From assembly GCA_024372625.1 (NCBI GenBank), contig CP099604.1, positions 186,001 to 250,000 of the forward strand: a stretch of 64,000 nucleotides of DNA. Reading direction: 5' to 3'. Positions 35,550 through 44,725 of this stretch are shown one piece after another; the stretch's first letter is position 1, and each line of letters starts with the position of its first letter. The notes beneath the pieces were generated by a model that made no database searches, was not told where the DNA came from, and was given only the letters and a program-made list of their open reading frames with translations. This stretch comes from Comamonadaceae bacterium OTU4NAUVB1. GTDB lineage: Bacteria; Pseudomonadota; Gammaproteobacteria; Burkholderiales; Burkholderiaceae_C. A program made the position numbers and the translations under genes.

Positions 35550-35891
35550 GGGAGGTGGTCCTCGAAAGGGGTGGGGCCGGTGGAGGCGGGCGCCCGGAGG
35601 GTGCTTCGGCCTGGGACGGCCATCTTCCGACGGCCCCGATGACGGGCACTGTCGCCTGGGTTGCTCCGACGTCCAAAAGGACCGGACGTGGCCAGCCGAA
35701 AGGTGCGGCAGGACAATTAGCTGCTAACGCCCGAGGATTCAGGCGAGCGGGCATCAATATCCATGGGTAGGAGAAAGCGACCAGGAATCCGTAACCCGCG
35801 ACAGACGAGATTTCCAGCGTGGATTTCCTGCCTCGAAGCTCCTCGCGTTAGCAGATAGAAGCTGGATGACGTCTGCCGGTCCGGATGCGCC
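35550..35891. other. 342-base intergenic stretch, less GC-rich, with attC-like element
   Basis: No credible gene is visible here. Open frames in this gap lack ribosome sites and similarity. Base composition is visibly less GC-rich than the flanking genes. The main structure is the 134-base element bounded by 10-bp inverted repeats at 35721-35854. Confidence 0.6.
35721..35854 (-). other. attC-like imperfect palindrome (possible integron cassette recombination site)
   Basis: The element is bounded by perfect 10-bp inverted repeats: CTGCTAACGC at 35721-35730 and GCGTTAGCAG at 35845-35854, containing the AAC/GTT core expected of R boxes. Inside, the arms stay partly complementary: the left arm reads GAGGA then TTCAGGC, and the reverse complement of the right arm reads GAGGA, GC, TTCGAGGC, differing by an extra base as attC L boxes do. 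Total length (134 bases) is within the attC range. It lies just after the stop of a 73-aa gene on the same strand, the position of attC in a cassette. The R box (GTTAGCA) departs from the GTTRRRY consensus, and no integrase or second attC is seen. Confidence 0.45.
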
Positions 35892-36113
35892 TCACTGCCC
35901 GGCGTCGTTCTCGCGATGGTCCGGCGCGACGGCGGTCGCGTCCCGTTCGGCGGCGCGCTCGGCCGCCGCGAGCTTCCCGTCGTCGCCCGTGCCGGCCTCG
36001 GCCATTCGTGCCTTCAGCCGGGCGGCGTCCGGTTCGCCGAGGTCGGCGGCATCGCCGGTCACCGTCGCGGGATCGTCGACGCGCTGGCCCTGGTCGGTGG
36101 AAGAACGGTTCAT
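35892..36113 (-). CDS. Small hypothetical protein (73 aa)
   Basis: A 73-residue, highly charged, Ala/Asp/Glu/Arg-rich protein with no membrane segment or cysteine; likely soluble, partly helical or disordered (DAARLKARMAEAGTGDDGKL). AGGAG is placed seven bases before the ATG at 36113, which supports it as a real gene. It is not recognised. Its 3' end faces the attC-like element 37 bases away, so it could be a cassette-borne gene, though no upstream recombination site is seen. Confidence 0.55.
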   Translation of the reverse strand: MNRSSTDQGQRVDDPATVTGDAADLGEPDAARLKARMAEAGTGDDGKLAAAERAAERDATAVAPDHRENDAGQ

Positions 36114-36238
36114 GAGACATCTCCTGGGGTGGGTGGAGCGCGCATGGTTCCCGGACGCCGGGGGGCGGCGATGTAAGACGTCCAGGCAACCGACCGACGG
36201 CCGGCGCGGCGATCGGCGCCGGCCACCGCCGGGTTTCG

Positions 36239-37798
36239 TCACGGGTCCAGCCCGAGCCAGCCGATCAGCCGGTGGCGCGCGTCCTCGTCGGGCGGCGCCA
36301 GGGTCTCGCGCTCCCAGGCCGAAAGGATGACGCCGAGCGCGGCGGCCAGCAGGTCGGCTTGGTCGGCGTAGGCGCGGTTGGCGTCGAGGCCGCCGAAGAT
36401 CAGGGCCTGCAGCACGGCCGCGGCACGGCGCGGCGACGTCCGCAGCCCGTTCGTCGCCATCGCCTCGACCACCGCGCGACTCACGCTGGCGATCTCGAAG
36501 CGTTCGGTGGTTCCCATGTACGGCCGCGCGGCGGCCAGCAGGCCGACCAGTTCGGCGCCCCGGAGCTCGGGCAGTTCGGCCGCCCGCAGCATCCCCATCA
36601 CCAGCCGGTCCGCGACGACGCCGCGCGGCACCTCGTGACGCGCCGGGTCGTAGAGCACGGCCGTCTTGCCGTTCTCCAGCACCGCGCGCTGCAGGGCGCC
36701 CAGGTCCAGACGCGTCAGGAAGGCCGCCAGCGTCGGCGCACCGGCCCAGCCGTCCTGGAGTTCGGGCAGCGCCCGGCGCAGCACCTGGGCGACGGTCGCC
36801 AGGTGGACCGGCTCGGCCGCGCCGTCGACCAGGCGCATCACGATGTCGCGGGCACGCTCGTCGAGCGAACCGGCGATCCCGGCCGGCGCCGTGCCGGTCG
36901 CGGTCCCGGGCCGCCGATCGTCCGCGCCCTCCGTGGCGTCCGACACGGAGCCCGCCGCCGGGGCGCCCGCGCGCTCGGCGCCGCGCCGCGCGTCGATGGC
37001 CACGTCCTGCTGGAAGTCGAACACGACGCCCGGCACGGTCAATTGCCGCATCAGTCCGGCGAACGAACCCGTCCCGTCCCAGCGGCTCTCCCGCAGACCG
37101 GCGATGCGGCGCTGCAGCGCCTGGGCCAGGAACGGCAGGGGCACCGGGGCCGTCGCCTGGACCACGACGCGATGCACCTCGTCGCTGCACTGGCGTCGCA
37201 GGTCGGCCCCCGTGCGGCCGGGCCCCGGCGCGCCGCCGTCCAGCCCGAGCGACAGGTCGTCGTCGTCCTCCGCCGAGGCGATCCCGAGCGCCTCGTGCAG
37301 GAAGGTCTGCAGGTCGATGACGCGATCGGCCGAGGCCTTGTACGACTCCGACATCGCGCCGGCGGCGAAGACCACCGTGCGCCGGTCGTGCCGCCGCAGG
37401 CGGCGCAGCAGCGGCGAGAAGTCCGCATCCGCGGAGAAAACCACGAACTCGTCGAAGCGCGTGGCGTCCAGCAGCGCGTCCATGGTGTCGAGCACCAGGT
37501 GGATGTCGGTGGAGGTCTTGCCCGTCGCCGTCATCGGGGGACAGTCGACGATCTCGAAGCCGGCCTCCTGGAAGGCCCGGCGGTAGGTCTGGTACATGAC
37601 GGGATTGAGGTAGCAGCGCCGCACCAGCACCCGGCGGGCGTCGGCCGCCGCGCCGCCCGGCGCGCCGGCGTCCAGGCCGTCGACCAGCCACTGCAGCCAG
37701 TGCAGCGGCTGGCGGGAAAAGCGCTCGGCCGCCTCGGCGCTGAGGCGACGCAGGCCGGAATAGACATTGTCGAAATCGACGAACAGGGCGATCTTCAT
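36239..37798 (-). CDS. NYN-domain (PIN-like) protein with two LOTUS/OST-HTH-like modules
   Basis: A 519-residue cytoplasmic protein. Residues 1-170 are a NYN nuclease domain: FVDFDN (D8, D10, N11), GKTSTDIHLVLD and VVFSADADFSPLL supply the acidic metal site. Two later stretches, about residues 205-265 (VHRVVVQATAPVPLPFLAQA onward) and about 310-385 (ARDIVMRLVDGAAEPVHLA onward), share a helix-turn-helix pattern ending in a beta-strand, like OST-HTH/LOTUS RNA-binding modules. NYN+LOTUS proteins resemble limkain-b1/MARF1 and are expected to bind or cut RNA. The start at 37798 begins the NYN fold; the longer frame to 37939 adds unrelated sequence. Confidence 0.75.
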   Translation of the reverse strand: MKIALFVDFDNVYSGLRRLSAEAAERFSRQPLHWLQWLVDGLDAGAPGGAAADARRVLVRRCYLNPVMYQTYRRAFQEAGFEIVDCPPMTATGKTSTDIHLVLDTMDALLDATRFDEFVVFSADADFSPLLRRLRRHDRRTVVFAAGAMSESYKASADRVIDLQTFLHEALGIASAEDDDDLSLGLDGGAPGPGRTGADLRRQCSDEVHRVVVQATAPVPLPFLAQALQRRIAGLRESRWDGTGSFAGLMRQLTVPGVVFDFQQDVAIDARRGAERAGAPAAGSVSDATEGADDRRPGTATGTAPAGIAGSLDERARDIVMRLVDGAAEPVHLATVAQVLRRALPELQDGWAGAPTLAAFLTRLDLGALQRAVLENGKTAVLYDPARHEVPRGVVADRLVMGMLRAAELPELRGAELVGLLAAARPYMGTTERFEIASVSRAVVEAMATNGLRTSPRRAAAVLQALIFGGLDANRAYADQADLLAAALGVILSAWERETLAPPDEDARHRLIGWLGLDP

Positions 37799-37985
37799 GG
37801 CAACGGGGATCTCGGGAAATCTGCCCACCGGCAGAACATGGGTGCTGACGAACGCGCGATTCTCGACGCAGCCGCCATTGGGCCATGGCACCCGGACCCG
37901 GCACGCGGAGCACCGTCCGGCACGGGTCGTACTCAACAATGCAAGAAGAATTATGTTAACAATGGGATGGCGCCGCCGCGCCCGG

Positions 37986-38903
37986 TCATCCCCGCTGCAG
38001 CTGCGGATGGGCGGCGAACAGTTCCGCCGCCCAGTCGACGAAGGCCCGCACCTTCGCGCTGAGGTGCCGGTTGGGCGGATAGACGACGTACACCGGGAGC
38101 GGATCGCGCGTCCAGTCGGCCAACACCCGCACCAGGGCGCCGCGGTCGAGGTGCGGCTGCGCGATGAAGGTCACCATCTGCGAGACGCCCAGCCCCGCGA
38201 GCACCGCGCTGGTGTGGGCGGTGACCTCGTTGACCGCGATCCGGTAGGGCGTCGTCATCTCGATGCGCTCGCCGTCCTTGTTGAATTCGTGCGGGTACAT
38301 GCGGCGCCCGCCGGGCATGAACTGGTTGACCAGGCGGTGGCCCTTGCGCTCCAGGTCGTTCGGGTGCGCCGGGACGCCGTGGCGCCCCAGGTAGGCCGGC
38401 GTGGCGACCACGACGAAGGGCATGTGGCCGATGCGCCGGGCGACCAGCGACTGGTCGGTCACCTCGCCGATGCGGATCACGCAGTCGACGCCGTCGGCCA
38501 CCAGGTCGACCACGCGGTCGCTCACGCCGATGTCGAGCTGGATGTCGGGATAGCGGTCGTGGAAGGTCGACAGCGCCGGGATCAGCAGCAGGCTCGCCGT
38601 GGCGGAGCCGACGTCGATGCGCAGCCGTCCCTGGGGCACGGCCTGCGCGTTGGTCATGCTCGCGTCGAGGTCGTCGAGGTCGACCAGCAGGCGCGAGGCG
38701 CGCTCGTAGTAGGCGGCGCCGTCGGCCGTGACGGTGACGCGGCGCGTGGTGCGGTTGAGCAGCTTGACGCGCACGCGCGCCTCCAGGGCCTGGATCTGCT
38801 TGGTGACGGTGCCCTTGGGCAGCGCCAGGGAGTCGGCCGCGCGCGTGAAGCTGCCCGACTCGACCACGCGGGCGAAGATGCGCATGGCCTGGATCTGGTC
38901 CAT
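37986..38903 (-). CDS. LysR-family regulator next to RND efflux operon (BpeT/CeoR-like)
   Basis: A 305-residue LysR regulator of the CrgA/BpeT-like group (MDQIQAMRIFARVVESGSF, then LPKGTVTKQIQALEARVRVK). The start at 38903 is the family start; the 117 residues upstream in the longer frame are not protein-like. It is divergent, 226 bases away, from an alpha/beta hydrolase gene that begins an RND efflux operon, the arrangement of bpeT-llpE-bpeEF-oprC in Burkholderia. It is therefore the likely activator of the pump. Confidence 0.9.
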   Translation of the reverse strand: MDQIQAMRIFARVVESGSFTRAADSLALPKGTVTKQIQALEARVRVKLLNRTTRRVTVTADGAAYYERASRLLVDLDDLDASMTNAQAVPQGRLRIDVGSATASLLLIPALSTFHDRYPDIQLDIGVSDRVVDLVADGVDCVIRIGEVTDQSLVARRIGHMPFVVVATPAYLGRHGVPAHPNDLERKGHRLVNQFMPGGRRMYPHEFNKDGERIEMTTPYRIAVNEVTAHTSAVLAGLGVSQMVTFIAQPHLDRGALVRVLADWTRDPLPVYVVYPPNRHLSAKVRAFVDWAAELFAAHPQLQRG

Positions 38904-39129
38904 CGATGAAGTCCCCGCTTCTGGTGTGGTGCATGCGGCCACCCGCTGCTCGACGGCGATTCTCCCTCCGCCTCGGGAGGCGATTGTTGTCGAACCAGAA
39001 ACAGTGCGGTCGGATTGGCGGTGTTTCCGGGGCCTTCCGGGCACGTACAGTCGCTGCAACGCCGTCGCCCTCGATGCGTCCACCCGCAAAGCCGCCGCCG
39101 TCGCCCACCCCGTTCCGAAGGAGCCCGCC

Positions 39130-40053
39130 ATGTCCGTCCGCCCCTCGCCCCGCGCCCCCGACGTCGCCACGACGCCGAGCGCGGCGTCGCCGACCGCGCT
39201 GCAGCCGGGCGAGCACGACATCGTGATCGCCCTCGCGGGCCGCGAGCCGGTCATGGCGCGGACCTACGGAGCCCGCGGGGGCCGCGTCGCCGCGGGCACG
39301 CCGGCCCGGCCGCTGGTGCTGCATTTCCACGGCGGCAACTTCGCCTGCGGCGACCTGGACGACGGGCGCTGCGTGGCGCGCCTCTTGGTGGAGGCCGGCG
39401 CGGCGGTGGTCTCGATGGCCTACCCGCTCGCGCCGCTGCACCCGTTCCCGGACGCGATCGAGGTCGGCTACGAAGCGCTGGTCTGGCTCTACAAGCAGCG
39501 CGCGAAACTGGCCGGCAAGGGCGCTCCGGTCTACCTCGCCGGCGAGGAGGCCGGCGGCAACCTGGCCGCGTCGCTGGCGCTGATCGCGCGCGACCGTGCG
39601 CATCCGCCGCTGGCCGGGCAGTTGCTGCTGTCGCCGATGCTCGACCCGTGCGTGGGCACCGCGTCGATGCGCGAGGCGATGCCCGAGGCCGCCGAGGCGA
39701 CGGGCTGCAAGTACTTCCAGGGCTGGAAGGACTACCTCCAGCGCCCGCGCGACGCCGAGCATCCCTACGCCGTCCCCGGCGGGGCGCGCCGCCTCGCCGA
39801 CCTGGCGCCGACGCTGGTGCTGGTCGGCCAGGACGACCCGATGCGCGACGAGGCGCTCGGCTACGCGAAGCGGCTGCACGACGCCGGCATCCCGGTATGC
39901 AGCCAGGTGCTCGCGAGCGCCCGGGGCTGGCCCGAGGCCCTGGCCGATCCCGCCACGGCCGACTCGGCCTGTCCCTGCTCGGCCTCGGTGCTGCAGCAGT
40001 TCCGCCGCTTCTTCGAACAGACCCGGACGACGGCGCCCCGACCGCCCGACTAG
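39130..40053 (+). CDS. Alpha/beta-hydrolase-fold protein of RND operon (LlpE-like), catalytic residues missing
   Basis: A 307-residue protein of the hormone-sensitive-lipase-like fold. The oxyanion motif HGGN is at residues 67-70, but the nucleophile elbow that should read GDSAGG is GEEAGG at residues 138-143, with glutamate replacing serine, and the C-terminal histidine region (usually HGF) reads SARGWPEAL. It cannot be a classical serine esterase. GGAG is placed seven bases before the ATG. Its place between a divergent LysR gene and RND adaptor/pump genes matches llpE of the BpeEF-OprC operon. A binding or regulatory role is more likely than hydrolysis. Confidence 0.85.
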   Translation: MSVRPSPRAPDVATTPSAASPTALQPGEHDIVIALAGREPVMARTYGARGGRVAAGTPARPLVLHFHGGNFACGDLDDGRCVARLLVEAGAAVVSMAYPLAPLHPFPDAIEVGYEALVWLYKQRAKLAGKGAPVYLAGEEAGGNLAASLALIARDRAHPPLAGQLLLSPMLDPCVGTASMREAMPEAAEATGCKYFQGWKDYLQRPRDAEHPYAVPGGARRLADLAPTLVLVGQDDPMRDEALGYAKRLHDAGIPVCSQVLASARGWPEALADPATADSACPCSASVLQQFRRFFEQTRTTAPRPPD

Positions 40054-40240
40054 CCGCGAGGGGCGACCGCCCCGACCCACCGCACCACGACCTTTCCCGG
40101 GCCGACCGCCGACGCGGCGCCAGCCCCGGCCGCCGCATGGCGGCCCCGACCCCGATCTCCGCCCTGTCGTTCGCGCCCCGCGCCCCGGGGCGGCGAGCCG
40201 GGCCCGCGCATTCACGACAACAGCCAACGAGGAACCCGCC

Positions 40241-41482
40241 ATGTCCCATCACCTCCCCCACCGACTCTCGGCCATCGCGCGCCGTGGCCTCTGGCCCACG
40301 CTGACGCTGCTGACCGCCGTCGCCGCCTTCGCGGCGGCGCTTTTCGGACTGCGCAGCGCCGATGCCGGCGAGCCCGCCGCCGCGCCGCCCGCGCCGGCGG
40401 TGTCCGTCGCCACGGTCGCGCAGAGCGAAGTCACGGCCTGGGACGAGTTCTCCGGCCGCCTGGAGGCGGTGGAACGCGTCGACGTGCGCTCCCGCGTCGC
40501 CGGCGCCCTGCAGTCGGTGCACTTCAAGGAAGGCTCGCTGGTGAAGAAGGGCGACCTGCTCATCACCATCGACCCGGCGCCCTACGCGGCCGAGGTCGAG
40601 CGCGCCGAGGCGCAGGTCGCCTCGGCGCAGGCCCGCGCCTCGTTCAGCCGCAGTGAACAGGAGCGCTCGCGCCGCCTGTTCGAGGAGCGCGCCATCGCCC
40701 AGCGCGAGGCCGACGAGCGCGTCAACGCCACCCGCGAGGCCGACGCCAGCCTGCGCGCCGCGCAGGCCTCGCTGCAGTCGGCGCGGCTGAGCCTGGGCCA
40801 CACGCAGGTCCGCGCCCCGGTCGCGGGCCGCGTCGGACGCATCGAGGTCACGGTCGGCAACCTGGTCTCGGCCGGTCCGGGCTCGCCCGTGCTGACGACG
40901 CTGGTGTCGGTCAGCCCGATCTACGCGAGCTTCGACGCCGACGAACAGACCGTCGGCCGCGCGCTGAAGGACACCGCCGGCGCCACGGGCGCCCGGGGCG
41001 CGCTCGACCGCATCCCGGTGCGCATGGGCACCGCGGCCACCGACGGGACGCCCTTGGAGGGCCGGCTGCAGCTGATCGACAACCAGGTCGACGCGCGCAG
41101 CGGCACCGTGCGCGTGCGCGCCGCCTTCGACAACGCCGACGGCGCGCTCCTGCCCGGCCAGTTCGCCCGCATCCGCATGGGCCAGGCGCACAGCAGCCGC
41201 GTCGTGCTGGTGAGCGAGCGTGCCATCGGCACCGACCAGAGCAAGAAGTTCGTGCTGGTGGTCGACGCCAACGACAAGGCCGAATACCGCGAGGTCACGC
41301 TAGGCGCGCCGGCCAACGGGCTGCGCGTGGTGAGCGCCGGCCTGAAGGCGGGCGAGCGCGTGATCGTCAACGGCCTGCAGCACGTGCGCCCCGGCACGGT
41401 GGTCGCGCCGAAGACGGTGCCGATGGAAGCGCGCGCGTCCGTGGCGGCGCCCGCCCCGGCCAAGCTGGCCACCAACACCTGA
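40241..41482 (+). CDS. RND efflux periplasmic adaptor subunit (BpeE/CeoA/MexE-like)
   Basis: A 413-residue membrane fusion protein. One N-terminal membrane anchor (LWPTLTLLTAVAAFAAALFG), then barrel-sandwich halves (VDVRSRVAGALQSVHFKEGS and TQVRAPVAGRVGRIEVTVGN) flanking a helical hairpin, and a C-terminal barrel region. It bridges the inner-membrane pump and the outer-membrane channel encoded downstream. AGGA lies before the ATG at 40241. It lies 187 bases after the hydrolase gene and 10 before the pump gene. Confidence 0.93.
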   Translation: MSHHLPHRLSAIARRGLWPTLTLLTAVAAFAAALFGLRSADAGEPAAAPPAPAVSVATVAQSEVTAWDEFSGRLEAVERVDVRSRVAGALQSVHFKEGSLVKKGDLLITIDPAPYAAEVERAEAQVASAQARASFSRSEQERSRRLFEERAIAQREADERVNATREADASLRAAQASLQSARLSLGHTQVRAPVAGRVGRIEVTVGNLVSAGPGSPVLTTLVSVSPIYASFDADEQTVGRALKDTAGATGARGALDRIPVRMGTAATDGTPLEGRLQLIDNQVDARSGTVRVRAAFDNADGALLPGQFARIRMGQAHSSRVVLVSERAIGTDQSKKFVLVVDANDKAEYREVTLGAPANGLRVVSAGLKAGERVIVNGLQHVRPGTVVAPKTVPMEARASVAAPAPAKLATNT

Positions 41483-41492
41483 GTCGACGGCC

Positions 41493-44400
41493 ATGAACTT
41501 CTCCAGATTCTTCATCGACCGGCCGATCTTCGCCGGCGTGCTGTCGGTGCTGATGGTCATCGCCGGGCTGGTCGCCCTGCGCGGGCTGCCGATCTCCGAG
41601 TACCCCGAGGTCGCGCCGCCGTCCGTGGTGGTGCGCGCCCAGTACCCCGGCGCCAACCCCAAGGTGATCGCCGAGACCGTCGCCACGCCGATCGAGGAAC
41701 AGATCAACGGCGTCGAGGGCATGCTCTACATGGGCAGCCAGGCGACCACCGACGGCGTGATGACGCTGACCGTCACCTTCAAGCTCGGCACCGATCCGGA
41801 CAAGGCCCAGCAGCTGGTGCAGAACCGCGTCTCGCAGGCCGAGCCGCGCCTGCCGGAGGAGGTGCGCCGCCTCGGCATCACGACCATCAAGAGCGCGCCC
41901 GACCTGACGATGGTGGTGCACATGGTCTCGCCCAACGGGCGCTACGACATCAACTACCTGCGCAACTACGCGGTGCTCAACGTCAAGGACCGGCTCGCGC
42001 GCATCGGTGGCGTCGGCCAGGTGCAGATCTTCGGTGGCGGCGACTACGCGATGCGCGTCTGGCTCGACCCGCAGAAGGTCGCGCAGCGCGGGCTGTCGGC
42101 CAGCGACGTCGTGGCCGCGATCCGTGGCCAGAACATCCAGGCCGCGGCCGGCGTCGTCGGCGCGTCGCCGGGCCTGCCGGGCGTGGACATGCAGCTGTCG
42201 ATCAACGCGCAGGGCCGCCTGCAGAGCGAGGAGGAGTTCGGCGACATCATCGTCAGGACCGGCACCGAGGGCGGCGCCACCCAGGTCACGCGGCTGCGCG
42301 ACATCGGCCGCCTGGAGATGGGCGCGGCCGACTATTCGCTGCGCTCGCTGCTCAACAACGACGCGGCCGTGGGCATGGGCGTGTTCCAGTCGCCGGGCTC
42401 CAACGCGCTGGACATCTCGCGCGACGTGCGCGCCACCATGGACGCGCTGGCCCAGGGCATGCCCGAGGGCGTGGAATACCGCATCGCCTACGACCCCACG
42501 CAGTTCGTGCGGGCCTCCATCGAGTCGGTGATCCACACCCTGCTCGAAGCCATCGCGCTGGTGGTGCTGGTGGTGATCCTGTTCCTGCAGACCTGGCGCG
42601 CCTCGATCATCCCGCTGCTGGCGGTGCCGGTGTCGGTGGTGGGCACCTTCGCGGTGCTGCACCTGCTGGGCTTCTCGATCAACGCGCTGAGCCTGTTCGG
42701 GCTGGTGCTGGCGATCGGCATCGTGGTGGACGACGCCATCGTGGTGGTGGAGAACGTCGAGCGCAACATCGAGTCCGGCCTGGCCCCGCGCGAGGCGACC
42801 TACAAGGCGATGCGCGAGGTCTCCGGGCCGATCGTGGCGATCGCGCTGGTGCTGGTGGCGGTGTTCGTGCCGCTGGCCTTCATCAGCGGCCTCACCGGGC
42901 AGTTCTACAAGCAGTTCGCGGTGACCATCGCGATCTCGACGGTGATCTCGGCGATCAATTCGCTGACGCTGTCGCCCGCGCTCGCCGCCCTGCTCCTGCG
43001 CGGCCACGACCAGCCCAGGGACGCGCTCACCCGCGGCATGGACCGGGTCCTCGGCGGGCTGTTCCGCGGCTTCAACCGCCTGTTCCACCGCGGCTCCGAG
43101 GCCTACGGCGGCGGCGTCAAGGCCGTCGTCTCGCGCAAGACGCTGATGCTGGTGATCTACCTGGCGCTGGTCGGGGTGACCTTCGGGCTGTTCAAGATGG
43201 TCCCGGGCGGCTTCGTGCCGGCGCAGGACAAGCAGTACCTCATCGGCTTCGCGCAGCTGCCCGACGGCGCCACGCTCGACCGCACCGAGGACGTCATCCA
43301 CCGCATGGGCGAGCTGGTCAAGCAGAACCCGAACGTCGAGGACGCCCTCGCCTTCCCGGGCCTGTCGATCAACGGCTTCACCAACAGCTCCAACTCGGGC
43401 GTGGTGTTCGTGACGCTCAAGCCGTTCGCCCAGCGCAGGCAGAAGGACCAGAGCGGCGGCGCGGTGGCCGGCCAGCTCAACCAGGCCTTCGGCGCCATCC
43501 AGGACGCCTTCATCGTGATGTTCCCGCCGCCGCCGGTCGCCGGCCTGGGCACCACCGGCGGCTTCAAGCTGCAGCTGGAGGACCGGGGCTCGCTCGGCTA
43601 CGAGGCCATGGACGCGGCGGTCAAGGCCTTCATGGCCAAGGCGCGCCAGTCGCCCGAGCTCGCCGGGCTGTTCACCAGCTGGCAGGTCAACGTGCCGCAG
43701 CTCTACGCCGACATCGACCGCACCAAGGCGCGCCAGCTGGGCGTGCCGGTGACCGACATCTTCGACACCCTGCAGATCTACCTGGGCAGCCTCTACGCCA
43801 ACGACTTCAACAAGTTCGGCCGCACCTACTCCGTGCGCGTCCAGGCCGACGCGCCCTACCGGGCCCGGGCCGAGGACGTCGGCCTGCTGAAGGTGCGCTC
43901 GACGGCCGGCGAGATGGTGCCGCTGTCGGCGCTGCTGAAGGTGGGGGCGAGCTTCGGGCCGGAGCGCGCGATGCGCTACAACGGCTACCTGTCGGCCGAC
44001 GTCAACGGCGGCCCGGCCCCCGGCGTCTCGTCGGGCCAGGCGCAGGCGGCGATCCAGCGCATCGCCGCCGAGACCCTGCCCAAGGGCATCGGCTACGAAT
44101 GGACCGAGCTGACCTACCAGGAGATCCTGGCCGGCAACTCCGCCTTCCTGGTGTTCCCGCTGGCCATCCTGCTGGTGTTCCTGGTGCTGGCCGCGCAGTA
44201 CGAGAGCCTGACGCTGCCACTGTCGATCATCCTGATCGTGCCGATGGGGCTGCTCGCCGCCATGACGGGCGTCTGGCTCTCGGGTGGGGACAACAACGTC
44301 TTCACGCAGATCGGGCTGATCGTGCTGGTCGGGCTGAGCGCGAAGAACGCCATCCTGATCGTCGAGTTCGCCCGCGAGCTGGAGTTCGCCGGCCGCACCC

Positions 44401-44723
44401 CCGTGCAGGCCGCCATCGAGGCGAGCCGGCTGCGGCTGCGCCCGATCCTGATGACCTCGCTGGCGTTCGTGATGGGCGTGCTGCCGCTGGTGCTGTCCAC
44501 CGGCGCGGGCGCCGAGATGCGCAGCGCCATGGGCGTGGCGGTGTTCGCCGGGATGATCGGCGTGACCGCCTTCGGCCTGTTCCTCACGCCGGTGTTCTAC
44601 GTCGCGCTGCGCCGGCTGGCCGGCAACCGGCCGCTCAAGCTGCACGGCGAGGTGCCGCACCACGCCGAGGCCTTCGCGCCCCCCGCCACCGCGCACCCCC
44701 ACCCGTCCGCCCAAGGAGTCTGA
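41493..44723 (+). CDS. RND efflux permease (BpeF/CeoB/MexF-like, HAE1 family)
   Basis: A 1076-residue inner-membrane proton-driven drug pump. It shows FFIDRPIFAGVLSVLMVIAG at the start, a conserved GIVVDDAIVVVENVER segment in the membrane with the proton-relay aspartates, and SAKNAILIVEFARE in the second half; a C-terminal LRRLAGNRPLK tail follows the last membrane segment. Closest in pattern to the MexF/BpeF/CeoB group (chloramphenicol, trimethoprim, quinolones). Its stop overlaps the possible ATG of the channel gene. Confidence 0.95.
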   Translation: MNFSRFFIDRPIFAGVLSVLMVIAGLVALRGLPISEYPEVAPPSVVVRAQYPGANPKVIAETVATPIEEQINGVEGMLYMGSQATTDGVMTLTVTFKLGTDPDKAQQLVQNRVSQAEPRLPEEVRRLGITTIKSAPDLTMVVHMVSPNGRYDINYLRNYAVLNVKDRLARIGGVGQVQIFGGGDYAMRVWLDPQKVAQRGLSASDVVAAIRGQNIQAAAGVVGASPGLPGVDMQLSINAQGRLQSEEEFGDIIVRTGTEGGATQVTRLRDIGRLEMGAADYSLRSLLNNDAAVGMGVFQSPGSNALDISRDVRATMDALAQGMPEGVEYRIAYDPTQFVRASIESVIHTLLEAIALVVLVVILFLQTWRASIIPLLAVPVSVVGTFAVLHLLGFSINALSLFGLVLAIGIVVDDAIVVVENVERNIESGLAPREATYKAMREVSGPIVAIALVLVAVFVPLAFISGLTGQFYKQFAVTIAISTVISAINSLTLSPALAALLLRGHDQPRDALTRGMDRVLGGLFRGFNRLFHRGSEAYGGGVKAVVSRKTLMLVIYLALVGVTFGLFKMVPGGFVPAQDKQYLIGFAQLPDGATLDRTEDVIHRMGELVKQNPNVEDALAFPGLSINGFTNSSNSGVVFVTLKPFAQRRQKDQSGGAVAGQLNQAFGAIQDAFIVMFPPPPVAGLGTTGGFKLQLEDRGSLGYEAMDAAVKAFMAKARQSPELAGLFTSWQVNVPQLYADIDRTKARQLGVPVTDIFDTLQIYLGSLYANDFNKFGRTYSVRVQADAPYRARAEDVGLLKVRSTAGEMVPLSALLKVGASFGPERAMRYNGYLSADVNGGPAPGVSSGQAQAAIQRIAAETLPKGIGYEWTELTYQEILAGNSAFLVFPLAILLVFLVLAAQYESLTLPLSIILIVPMGLLAAMTGVWLSGGDNNVFTQIGLIVLVGLSAKNAILIVEFARELEFAGRTPVQAAIEASRLRLRPILMTSLAFVMGVLPLVLSTGAGAEMRSAMGVAVFAGMIGVTAFGLFLTPVFYVALRRLAGNRPLKLHGEVPHHAEAFAPPATAHPHPSAQGV

Positions 44724-44725
44724 TG

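Noticed and set aside
37799..37985. Short AT-rich patch near 37930-37970 upstream of the NYN gene as a second recombination or mobile element end
   Set aside because: No inverted or direct repeats matching the 35.7 kb element were found; it is more simply the promoter of the NYN gene.
38981..39006. LysR-type operator between the regulator and the RND-operon hydrolase (TTGTT ... AACAG)
   Set aside because: The arms match at only four of five positions and several equally weak dyads occur in the gap, so no site can be singled out.
41367..44714. Open frame of 1115 codons antisense to the RND permease
   Set aside because: Its product is His/Arg/Gly-rich low-complexity sequence and it mirrors the codon bias of the GC-rich RND gene; the sense frame encodes a full family match.
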